The translations under genes were made by a program, and so were the position numbers. A DNA stretch of 64,000 nucleotides, from the NCBI RefSeq assembly GCF_003634575.1, contig NZ_RBLJ01000002.1:62001-126000 (forward strand). Direction: 5' to 3'. Shown here piece after piece: positions 10,501-17,415 of the stretch. Under the pieces are notes generated by a model. It ran no database searches. It worked only from the letters and a program-made list of their open reading frames with translations, and was not told where the DNA came from. Source of the DNA: Photorhabdus asymbiotica. GTDB taxonomy: Bacteria; Pseudomonadota; Gammaproteobacteria; Enterobacterales; Enterobacteriaceae. Positions within the stretch are counted from its first letter, which is position 1; each line of letters starts with the position of its first letter.

Positions 10501-13499
10501 TATTCAAGCTCATACAAGTTAGGCGTGACCTTCACCAACTGGACATTACCCTCTGCCGGCAGGCGACCAGACTTAACCAGTGCCTCGGCACTAATGGTAT
10601 GGGTTTTGGCAAACTGTATAGGATCGGTGGCAAATTGATGGATGTCGATGCTGCCTTGACGGGGTTCAAATCTATCACCTACAGACGCCAATCCGGCCTT
10701 GAGTTCGAGATCCTTCACCGCCTGCCCCAACAGCGCCGGCATTGGACCAATGCGGGTAAAACGTGGTGGATGAAACTCATCAGCCTTCGGTAAACCCTGA
10801 TTGATGATCGGCAAAACTCGCTTCATTACTCCGTCATACAGTGCACCCTGCAACGCCATCTTGCTGCCTTCAGCGCGGTACTTGTCAAACATCTTTAACA
10901 TGTCCTCGCCGATACTACCCGTACCTTTCGGTTCGTAACGCGCAGCGACGTAGAAGGTTTCGAAGAACGAATGATAGCCGTTACGGATCATGAAGGCCGC
11001 ATTGACCATCTGGAGCTGCCAGTACTCTTTGATACTCAACGCGCCACTGAATAATTCCGGCAAGGCATTGCTGACGGTTTGGGTGGTCCCGGAAATCCCC
11101 CCCACAAACGGGGTATCCAAGTCATTCATGTAACGTGTGGCGTCATTATTGGGGTCCGGACGGAATTGGTTGTAGCTGCGGTATTTATCGTCCTTGATCG
11201 GGTACGAACCACCGTGATACACCTGCCCCTCAGAGCTGGTATTGAGGATCAAATACGGGTCAGGCTGATTCAACCGGTTATTGATCATAACCTTGCCGGC
11301 ACCCAGCTCGGCGTGGGGATTGACTGGGACCGCAGCTTTGGAAAGACCATCAGCTACCGGACGCAAAACATGGAACAAGACCTGTTTACGCAAGCTCCGG
11401 CCCTCATGACTCAACAGCGCCCCTTTAACCGTCAGACGCAGTTGCACATCGGTACTCTCAAGGCCCTTGGGACCAGCTAACAACAGGGTGAGCAACTTGC
11501 CGTCCAGCAAGCGCTCAACCGCAACCTGATCGAAAACCTGTATTTTCGGGTTGCTTGGATGCTGTGCAGCATTGGCGCTGGCAACCCGCAGGGTTTCCGC
11601 TTCGACAGCCTGAATGCGCCACTGTTCGTACAACGGAGCCAACAGCTTCTTGGCTTGGGCAATGTCACTTTGTACATAGCCACTTTGCAGGACCTTGACT
11701 ACAGCCGGGTTCTTCACCAGACTCGCCGCTAACCCGAACAGCAGCGGGTCATGATCAACGCTCTGCCAGACCGCAGCGGCGAACGCCTGTTCCCATAGCA
11801 CTTTGTTCAGGTTATTGCCCTTGATATCGCGCATTCTGTCATAGGTGTATTCCGTCTCCAACACTCCTGCGGGGGTGATGTGGTTGCGTTCAAGCAAACG
11901 CACCAGTTGCTGCTCGAACTCCGTGCGTTCGCTGCTACCTTCGAACAAACGACTAGCCTCCGCACCATCGTCTCGCAATTGATCCAGCTTCTCAAAAAAT
12001 GTAGCGTTGTATTGATACAATTCAGTGGTCTGCGCCTTACTCAAGTGACTACTGCTAATCTTGTCGCCGTCAACGCTCATCACCACGAAGGGCGTTGCCG
12101 ACAAGTAGGTTTTGCTCGGGGTTTTGCCCTGTGGCATTTCTAGCAAGTACTGACGACCGGCAAAACCGACCGAGCGTTCCAGCTCATGGATATTGACGAA
12201 AAGCCCGTCACGGTCCGGGTGGTAACTGTTCTGGCGAAACCCCTCCAGGCCGATAGTCTGGAAGCTGGAGATATCAGCGTTCTGGTTAATCAGGTCACTC
12301 AAGGCGCCTGGCAATGGCACCTCACGAGAGATAGTGGTATTCAGCGCCTGACCAACCACCTGAATCCCAATCTGGTTCGGCACCTTGCGGTCAACGTTGG
12401 TCAACAGCATCTTGTGACCGTCACTCAGCAACTGTGCCTTAAAACCTTCGCGCAAGGTACTTTCCGAAACCAAGTAGTTGGCAAAGTACTTCTCGACGAA
12501 TGCAGTTTTGACCAGCACCGAGCGAATTGGCGCATAGGTCGGTGAACGGAAAGATGGAGGCTCATTTTTGAGCCGGTATTGTTGTTGCCAGGCTAGGGAG
12601 CGGGCTGCGGTACCGAAGGAGAAGTTGAGTACCCCATTCGTCGGTACGACCAACCTACCTTTCTCCAGGAAGAAGTCCTTGAAGCGGCCATCAGTGCTGG
12701 CATTGACCAACGCGACGTTCATGCGGATGTAGCCAGGACGTTCCTCCATCATCAAGAGTGAAATATTTACCGGCAGATCATCAGAGGCTTGAGGCACCTT
12801 GGTCAGCGCGTCGAGGGCCGCCGCTTCTTCCTTAGGAGATGATGCATTGAGAAAGGCGTTGTAGCGGGCATTGACATCCTTGTAAGCTTGCAGTTCGGAA
12901 AACAGCGTCACATATTTTGGGCTAAATGTAGAGTCGGCTACCTGTACGGTCAGTTGCTGTTCCAAACGCTTAATCTCGGCATCCAGCTTAGCCCGCTTGT
13001 TCACCTTATCCTCCTTCAGAATCATCTCCTTCGAGGTCACCTCCTTCAGGGTCGCCGTCTCCACATTCAGGGGCGCCTCATTCAGGGTCTTTAAGCCGCC
13101 TGGACTCAGCATGCCCAGGGCCTTGCCCCAAGTGCTGTCAAAGTGCGTTATGGCTGTTTGCTGGCGGCGATATAACAAGATGTCACGGTCCAATTGCTGC
13201 TTGTAGGCGTTGACCGCCGGCGTACCGGGCACATTGTCCATCTGCTTGCGTCTTTGCTGTAGCGTCTGCAACTGGTCGCCGACAGAAATAGGGTTGTCCT
13301 GCATCTGAAAATGCTGAGCAGCCAGCACACTCAGGGTACTCTGCTGTATTTCTTGCAGCCGTTCGTTTACCTGCCTGATGTAGTCGGCACGCTCGTCAGG
13401 GCTCATGTTGAACCATTCGGTCTGACGACCCGCCGCTTTGATCTGTCGCTCGATCAGAGTATTAAGCAGGTTCGTAAAGTCTCCAGATATAAAAGCCAT
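4563..13499 (-). CDS. Giant Mcf/FitD-family insecticidal toxin (2978 aa)
   Basis: Length is close to Mcf1 (about 2930) and FitD (about 3000). A protease-like domain of the C58/YopT and MARTX-MCF kind has a plausible triad: Cys1417 in GDRSGGRCYPLV, His1506 in QNHSMMVGI and Asp1525 in YFYDPNVG. A TcdA/TcdB-pore-type region follows, with a long Gly/Ala-rich hydrophobic stretch near residues 1820-1910. The C-terminus has an RTX-like GGADSDTY motif near 2858, in line with unaided secretion. There is no signal peptide. By family knowledge the pore region inserts into host endosomes and delivers the N-terminal part, with host cell death and loss of body turgor. An Arg/Glu/Gln-rich insert lies near 2335-2370. 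The start was set at ATG 13499, which has AAAGGA upstream; an in-frame start 15 codons earlier lacks such a site. The gene is much GC-richer than its flanks (60% in bases 5101-5160 against 35% in 3001-3060), suggesting transfer. Whether it is nearer Mcf or FitD cannot be settled here. Confidence 0.85.
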   Translation of the reverse strand: MAFISGDFTNLLNTLIERQIKAAGRQTEWFNMSPDERADYIRQVNERLQEIQQSTLSVLAAQHFQMQDNPISVGDQLQTLQQRRKQMDNVPGTPAVNAYKQQLDRDILLYRRQQTAITHFDSTWGKALGMLSPGGLKTLNEAPLNVETATLKEVTSKEMILKEDKVNKRAKLDAEIKRLEQQLTVQVADSTFSPKYVTLFSELQAYKDVNARYNAFLNASSPKEEAAALDALTKVPQASDDLPVNISLLMMEERPGYIRMNVALVNASTDGRFKDFFLEKGRLVVPTNGVLNFSFGTAARSLAWQQQYRLKNEPPSFRSPTYAPIRSVLVKTAFVEKYFANYLVSESTLREGFKAQLLSDGHKMLLTNVDRKVPNQIGIQVVGQALNTTISREVPLPGALSDLINQNADISSFQTIGLEGFRQNSYHPDRDGLFVNIHELERSVGFAGRQYLLEMPQGKTPSKTYLSATPFVVMSVDGDKISSSHLSKAQTTELYQYNATFFEKLDQLRDDGAEASRLFEGSSERTEFEQQLVRLLERNHITPAGVLETEYTYDRMRDIKGNNLNKVLWEQAFAAAVWQSVDHDPLLFGLAASLVKNPAVVKVLQSGYVQSDIAQAKKLLAPLYEQWRIQAVEAETLRVASANAAQHPSNPKIQVFDQVAVERLLDGKLLTLLLAGPKGLESTDVQLRLTVKGALLSHEGRSLRKQVLFHVLRPVADGLSKAAVPVNPHAELGAGKVMINNRLNQPDPYLILNTSSEGQVYHGGSYPIKDDKYRSYNQFRPDPNNDATRYMNDLDTPFVGGISGTTQTVSNALPELFSGALSIKEYWQLQMVNAAFMIRNGYHSFFETFYVAARYEPKGTGSIGEDMLKMFDKYRAEGSKMALQGALYDGVMKRVLPIINQGLPKADEFHPPRFTRIGPMPALLGQAVKDLELKAGLASVGDRFEPRQGSIDIHQFATDPIQFAKTHTISAEALVKSGRLPAEGNVQLVKVTPNLYELEYIERSTNDILTNRVVAYFLGYNGPDQANAVPAYVDIPKQGEPGNFLFTGTLSGGSLVVTSLDDNTYRVYHDGRVNSSLLYDNVVMAVDYKDYQVSGTTEGLATAYMQYVDGEWQLAFQRQEYQQDGQRVWPKLRDGGEPLSILVADSQVGQHNQGEFATYREQIHQQLKKVATQFGVSVEGVADGVYTEGEFSPEHPAIAAWTRLREAVQAKVKADIDQVAGKHQQLQEARRTSSDTALIDQQIKQLNLTQDYYRAQYDSVLREADFVEKAWLWQQIKAKDGSAAVVRIDDTAIQGGKRTSSVGERYAIAEAYQRGVLGTAFAYGLQNFREINIPGVDDKTSVLDMKSLFLEGKLTTEQRGALSGRITETSQAEYIDKVLRQTAVFSEDFHDAGSVFNRLVPQDFYLLLVGDRSGGRCYPLVRAMAVALASSGETGINNLVQKLFFASADPQAGGSTLLKNSLIRLHSNVEAVQASTKLGLSNLSEVVSRLTTTAHTAMFALNTQNHSMMVGITVTAEGRRYYFYDPNVGIFAFDNTKNLFNAMNKHLVERNLAVHYGSFGSQSEPAFNLVEIDTGKMAEVPVGNGLNVADLTRFEELASVIGQRRQVEQAVRAPERVTEDLRLSTLLKTLDAEQLGGRFEVASTQLAQEYQLDSHWLPIIATTEELGEGHYRVQFINSDQPEQTLWLTTDDSTFVEFRRFVDEHMRVLNEHFTLENGRMQLRRGVSEVAPVDGLNAGFTVQTLIQWFADKNRHDAASGVASPDLATALKIHSYLGLTQMAHGSLQDVVKITELVRTALRGEVKAAETSFKDFALSLGHTVNEGAGVLFGGVMVGLDAYELAHAENDVQKAVFGTQLAFDSASLVTGVAGVGAGLVGASTTAAVLGGAGVILGGLAVGFTALAQAFGAVAEDAKAVGRYFDTVDYAYGHNGYDHKVENEKKVLVSLPGAVVKCLDLQKNQIVFDSQYIYRTHSGSTGSGEINYFFWIGDFPQMVHDRDQAIEVRSGIGYKEASKSLEYGDSAIILPGTPKSYIRYEYMLLPGATTRHDTGFDVIRRLEEDKRFDYDFYIFPGEQTIRRIHHEYVDTSIEVVLDQRDRQLVVPKLPKELHGYLHYEIKGNGGKYQIGLNEGTRVKLTNVAASEWIIDLSQLASNGISVSKNQLVFGGVVVELDPVKNKSVSVVNKGEMHVVDFSNSQPIVNLVSVDADGWQGPDQQIEQHLKKLNKAHQLHGHYVVVENYRHNGRDVGRAFYDVVKDRMLFTDTSQKQARHAQLGAVIDDYAYFYDADNVAVWRVDIATGQVDAQFELWFNQCDGKISRLWQEGDAVYLARHYWLKVKEQPEKRLEEQLKDWPEEQAEELLKQRPEKRGAELGYKILGDRMELVSAVGDDELLQLSAGTNRHNDELQVIRKGYESDGIPRKTPTYTLGARLIQPTSAELITVFGLDAANVPHRYWIRTSDRTLIKPNLAPPADQAWNLKEGKQTRSAWKIPSDLVLAGSMPQPGGKEVFFFYSKKEKALFRQEGPGQAVLDASQPSALRVTTPALSNVINVNGHLIAITEDGYVARLDAQGQLNYAAVNEHWLKKHIHWWQDLAGVAGFRATLAVFGVKGTNDNLLPVWYHNGQVVVASAPLQDKHLQFLGFEADGSSARLFELANGKLYRQPPMTADALAAAFGSEAVLKASAQLPAVSELMPELHLKAAEQVDAGLRLTTVKGEILLRTNDGKLQLVAVDKDWQQVNLARLPQALAEVAGQWPTKGVLTLQGDESRGWFDVDSGQLFSVGGILAAADNLRFVGVDAGKKGAYVYSPTDQALYRIQGGGVHYTSVERIGSSLLLQGGEMSGRQDELTPPLIAGVDSVVLHGGADSDTYRLSEAMWSHYRTIVIDNDDLSQALDHLIIPVADAEKILVSRHEDDLILTDSANGTDLVMRKVFGNQAVTHRHLKIKLKGSSSVISIDHLVECFTRMGVAKDGLFELSWAIQ

Positions 13500-14326
13500 T
13501 ACAGTGATCCTTTGTCTGTTTTTGAGGGAAGCCCTTCGCACCACGAAAGGCTGTCTGTCGATACGGATTTGTTATCCAATACATTTACCGTGGAATTCCC
13601 GCACATACGGCCGGGTCGAAGGTAAATATCATTTGGTACTCCTTTATTTGAGCGATAGTCGCAGGCCATGGTTCTTTAGGTTGGTGAATATTGGATAGCT
13701 AATAGTTCTTTGCTCTATAATTGTAGTCATCATTGTTTCCTTTATTTTTCGTTTATATTGCAGATCACATAAGTGATAACCATTGAATATAATCAACTGT
13801 GTATATATTTAAATATCAATTATTAATTATTTGAACTATTTATTAATATGATTATTTATATGTGGTCATAATTTTCAGTCATATTTTTACGTTTTTTATA
13901 AGACATTGAATAAATAAAATGACGAATTTTAGGAAGGTTATTTATTGACGAATGGTTATATCTGATTTTTTTAGGCTTGATATTTCAACTTATTGGGTTT
14001 TAATAGTGCAAGTGAGGGATTAATATCGTTTTGACTCTATGGATAAGTTTATTTCTGTTTTTAATAACGTGACTGTTCTCCGCCTTATCCTGTCTCTTGA
14101 TCACATCTACAGGTCAAAAGATTGGCAGTGAATATTAGTGACCTGCTCCCGCCGCTAAGTCACCAGTAACTCTGGCGGGGCTTCTTATGACCTTTAGCAA
14201 AAACTAATAGCTTTTCGTTGCCATCCCTACACTGATAGGAGTTACTACAAGGGAACTGTTTACATAAACCGCTAGATCCTAGCATATCAGCTAATCCTTG
14301 ATGGCAAACCAGGCAAGCACCTTTTA
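13500..14326. other. Long AT-rich region upstream of the toxin gene
   Basis: About 830 bp without a gene. Bases 13500-13680 keep the composition of the toxin gene. Bases 13720-14050 are very AT-rich and probably hold the toxin promoter and binding sites for silencing proteins such as H-NS (inference). The rest lies downstream of the HFCD gene at 14327. Confidence 0.5.
14145..14181. repeat. GC-rich hairpin between toxin and biosynthetic cluster
   Basis: Arms GCTCCCGCC (14145-14153) and GGCGGGGC (14174-14181) can pair apart from one bulge and enclose a 20-base loop. It may end transcription of the biosynthetic operon, which runs toward it, or be a REP-like element. Confidence 0.35.
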
Positions 14327-14896
14327 TCAATGTTGCCCTGATTTTACCTCTATCAACCTGGACCTCAACAACTCCACGACTTCGCTAGCTGGTGGCAAGG
14401 AAGGATGACCAACTATCCGCTGTAGCGCAGTATCATAGTTTTCATGCCATACAGGTTGAATAACCTCATAATTATCCTCACAAATTTGACGAACATTTCT
14501 ACACACAGCAGATTTCTTCCACATTACCGCCCCCATAGCGGGAAAAAATAAGACTGGGAAATCAGCAGCAAGAATAACCGTCGTTAGACGATTAGGGGCC
14601 GCCCCCTGTGCTACTGAAGCCAGGGTATTAGCCGTTGCTGGTATAACAGCCATAATATCGTGATCGGCAACAATTTTTGAGGGCTTATCTGTTGGCCAAT
14701 CAGCTGGATTTTCATCAGCGATGACGCGATCAGCCCACAATCTCAGAGTTTCAGCAGGGATAAATTGAGTTGCCTGTTTGGTCATCAATACCGTTAATGA
14801 GCAGTTAATATTCGCCTTAATTGCCTTCAAATATTCCGGAAGATAAGTAATATCTACCGAGCCACAGGCACCTATTAAAATTCTTTTTTTCACCAT
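14327..14896 (-). CDS. HFCD-family flavoprotein cysteine decarboxylase, dithiolopyrrolone type
   Basis: A 189-residue homo-oligomeric flavin-containing Cys decarboxylase (EpiD/CoaC-like). Seen: N-terminal flavin-binding strand RILIGACGSVD, the PATANT motif (PASANT in the family) and PAMGAVMW in place of PAMNxxMW, so the usual Asn of that motif is Gly. Family members oxidatively decarboxylate a cysteine carboxylate. In the holomycin and thiomarinol pathways the corresponding enzyme (HlmF/HolG) acts on a cysteine-derived intermediate of the pyrrothine core. It is the last gene of the run 20774-14327. A housekeeping CoaBC is unlikely, because the CoaB half is missing and the context is biosynthetic. 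The start was placed at ATG 14896; an upstream TTG at 14911 is possible. Confidence 0.8.
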   Translation of the reverse strand: MVKKRILIGACGSVDITYLPEYLKAIKANINCSLTVLMTKQATQFIPAETLRLWADRVIADENPADWPTDKPSKIVADHDIMAVIPATANTLASVAQGAAPNRLTTVILAADFPVLFFPAMGAVMWKKSAVCRNVRQICEDNYEVIQPVWHENYDTALQRIVGHPSLPPASEVVELLRSRLIEVKSGQH

Positions 14897-14983
14897 TATA
14901 ATATTCCACAAGGCAAAGATATTTAGCAGCAGTCATTGTGAAAGTAAAAGCCTTCACTTTCACTGAAGTATTAACAGCAATAA

Positions 14984-15448
14984 TTAAAGTGTTCCGGGAG
15001 GCGCTTCTCCCCATCCCCATTTTTTAATCGTTTCACGTTTGGAGCATGGGGCTTTAGGTTGTGAGTTGGCCTGCGCACGACGAGACCCCCACTCAATGTA
15101 AGCTGCAAAAGCAGAGCGAAATTCTGGATCAGAAGGAAGATTAACCTCATCAGCACATTCCATCATTAAATCCACCCAACGCTTACGCTGTTCAGGCTGA
15201 GTATTTCTACCTCGGTGTTTAGAAATCATGCCCTTAAAACCGCCCCTATGAGCCGTATAATTCGGCTCTCCACCTAAAACCTCCTCCAACCAAATTGCCA
15301 CATGTTCTGGATGATCGGATGACATACGGGAAAACATAGGTGCTAATAATTCATCTTTTTCAACTTTAGCGTAAAAGGTCGTCATTAATTTCATCAACAC
15401 TTCTCTTCCCCCCATCCATTCAAATAATGTTGGTGTACTGTCAGACAT
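14984..15448 (-). CDS. Group II truncated hemoglobin in the biosynthetic cluster
   Basis: A 154-residue globin of the 2-on-2 truncated type. Seen: LFEWMGGREVL at the A/B region, FYAKVEKDELLAPMF, HPEHVAIWLEEVLGG, HRGRNTQPEQRKRWVDLM (His proximal-region motif) and a C-terminal extension rich in Lys and Pro. Dithiolopyrrolone clusters carry such a globin (HlmG/HolH) of unsettled role, perhaps in redox chemistry or oxygen handling. It starts at ATG after GGAGAAATT. It lies 88 bp upstream of the HFCD gene and 51 bp downstream of the acyltransferase gene, on the same strand, so an operon is likely. A generic oxygen or nitric-oxide globin is the alternative. Confidence 0.85.
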   Translation of the reverse strand: MSDSTPTLFEWMGGREVLMKLMTTFYAKVEKDELLAPMFSRMSSDHPEHVAIWLEEVLGGEPNYTAHRGGFKGMISKHRGRNTQPEQRKRWVDLMMECADEVNLPSDPEFRSAFAAYIEWGSRRAQANSQPKAPCSKRETIKKWGWGEAPPGTL

Positions 15449-15498
15449 AATTTCTCCATTAAGCTTAATCAGCTACAGTTCAAATGAATTAATGTTAT

Positions 15499-16368
15499 TT
15501 AGCCCAATTCCAGAGAAGCCAATGCATTAATCTCTGGATGATACTGAACAGGCGGATTCCCACGATACATCCTGCACGTGTAAAAAAGCGGTTTAAATCC
15601 TAAAGAGTTGACAAGAGCTATTACATCATGAGCATATTCAGGAATATCCAACGTTACCTTAGTATTCTCAGATATTTCATTCAGCGCCATTGACATCAGA
15701 ACTTTCATGTCCTGTTTATTTCCAGCATAAAAAGGTCCGATACGATATCCCTCATCAGAAGGCCGCAAACCAATTAAACCTTCGATGCCGTTTTTTCCGG
15801 TAATAATAAAACCTTTTCTACCGTCGCCAAAAAACCAAGTCGAGAGTAAACTCAGGCGTGAATAGCCCATAAAACGAGAGTCATACTCCACCACCGCCAA
15901 AATATTTTCTTGATTCACCGTTTCAACATTCTGGAAATTGACCATTTGTTTACTGGCTGTTCCCAAAACTCTCAACGTCTGATAATGCGTTACAAAACCC
16001 CATTTTTGATAATTTTTCTCTTGGGCAGGCATGCCATCCAACCCAATACAACGCCCTTCAGCATGTTCAATCGCCACACGCCATGTATTAAGCCCTAGCC
16101 CTTTGCCGCGAAAAGCAGGATTAACGATATAATGGCCAAGATGCGAGTAATTTTGAGCGTAATTCACCACAGACACCGATGACACGGGTTGCCCATGCAA
16201 ATAGCCAATATAAAAGCCGTTTGCATCAACATTAAAAAATCTCCGAGCATCCTCCCGCCCCAAATCCCAGCACTCCCGGCGGGCCATATCGATGGCAGGT
16301 AACCATATTTCAGGCGTAGCAATCTTCACCTGAAAATTATCTTCAGACAATTCACTTATCATATTCAT
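15499..16368 (-). CDS. GNAT-family N-acyltransferase, candidate pyrrothine acyltransferase
   Basis: 289 residues. The N-terminal GNAT domain has the acetyl-CoA loop NPAFRGKGLG near residues 85-95 and a KWGF motif. The C-terminal region resembles the second domain seen in two-domain GNAT proteins (Acetyltransf_18 type). Holomycin-type clusters encode an acyltransferase (HlmA/HolE) that acylates the amino group of pyrrothine. I assign that role here by context only. The gene follows the chimeric oxidoreductase by 31 bp and precedes the globin. It is intact, unlike several neighbours. Confidence 0.65.
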   Translation of the reverse strand: MNMISELSEDNFQVKIATPEIWLPAIDMARRECWDLGREDARRFFNVDANGFYIGYLHGQPVSSVSVVNYAQNYSHLGHYIVNPAFRGKGLGLNTWRVAIEHAEGRCIGLDGMPAQEKNYQKWGFVTHYQTLRVLGTASKQMVNFQNVETVNQENILAVVEYDSRFMGYSRLSLLSTWFFGDGRKGFIITGKNGIEGLIGLRPSDEGYRIGPFYAGNKQDMKVLMSMALNEISENTKVTLDIPEYAHDVIALVNSLGFKPLFYTCRMYRGNPPVQYHPEINALASLELG

Positions 16369-16399
16369 ATTTTCCCGCGGTCAGATTAAAACGTAATAC

Positions 16400-17404
16400 T
16401 CACAAGCCCATCGATTTACTAATAAACTCTTTAAGAATTTCGCTAGTACCGCCATAAATAGTTTGTACACGACTATTTGCCCAAGATTTTCCAATAAAGG
16501 AATCACTCATATATCCCGCACCGGAACGTTGCAATATAGCGGCTGATCCCACAGCCCCAGCACAGAGCACGACCTGTTCAGCATGATAAGTGGTATGTTC
16601 CCCATTTTTAGTCACTTCAACGCCCGTCGCCCTGCTGGCGGAAAACAGCACTCTTTCAACCATCACATTGGTGAGAATATGCAAGTTTTTCCGCTCCCGA
16701 GCCGTGGAAAGGTAGGCTCGATAAAGATCAAACCGTTCCGCACCCTGCACCACATTGGCAGGAACAGTTCCAACGGCAGGCCCTTCCCCTTCATTCAGGT
16801 CATCCACAAAAGGAATACCGTGATCTTGGCACGCCACAGAAAAAGCCTTTTCTAAAGGCAGAATTTCAGCGTCACCCGGCCTGCGCAATCTCAGCGAACC
16901 CTTGTGACCATGCAATGAAGAATTCTGTCGATCACAATCATTTTCAAGAAATTTGTACCACGGCAAGACATCCTGCCATGACCATTTCTCACAGCCCATT
17001 TTCACCCAATATTCGAAGTCACTGGGAAAAGCTCTTAATGCGACGGCACCATTAATGGCTGAAGATCCCCCCATCACTTTCCCTAAGCTGTAACCAAATT
17101 GTTTACGTCTATCTCTCCCTACGGGAGAGATATCATCAGCCTGAACAAATCGTGAGAATCTGTCTGCACCATGAACATTCGCTTCGTACTGCCAATTATA
17201 TCCTTCCAGAACCAACCGAGAAGCATCCAACAATGGGCTGTCGGGCCTGTCCACATCAGAATCCTGTCCGGCTTCAATCAGCATGACCGAGTATTTACCA
17301 TTCTCTGAAAGACGCGATGCCATGACGCAACCGGATGTTCCTCCCCCTACGACGATAAAATCAAACTGAATAGACGTATGGGCCGCGGTAGAGTGATTAC
17401 TCAT
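16400..17404 (-). pseudogene. In-frame chimera: GMC oxidoreductase N-terminus joined to the tail of an acyl-CoA dehydrogenase
   Basis: Residues 1 to about 296 are a GMC flavin oxidoreductase: FAD-binding FIVVGGGTSGCVMASRL at the N-terminus, GKVMGGSSAINGAV, and VVLCAGAVGSAAILQRSG. GMC enzymes are normally about 500-550 residues and carry their catalytic His-His/Asn at the C-terminus, which is absent. The last 38 or so residues (GYMSDSFIGKSW, then NSRVQTIYGGTSEI and a LKEFISKSMGL end) are the classic acyl-CoA dehydrogenase C-terminus. The junction lies near 16510-16525, at RSGAGYM, where the GMC SG-x-G and the dehydrogenase GGAGYM motifs share sequence. A deletion between the two genes explains this, and would have removed anything in between. 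Both activities should be lost. In intact dithiolopyrrolone clusters these are HlmD/HolF and HlmB/HolC. The start has AGGAG upstream. Confidence 0.85.
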
Positions 17405-17415
17405 ACATACTGCTC

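Noticed and set aside
4683-10793. Long open frames on the plus strand opposite the toxin gene (4683-5597, 7164-7868, 8691-9458, 10131-10793)
   Set aside because: They mirror the GC-rich coding strand of the toxin, lack good ribosome sites and show no family features.
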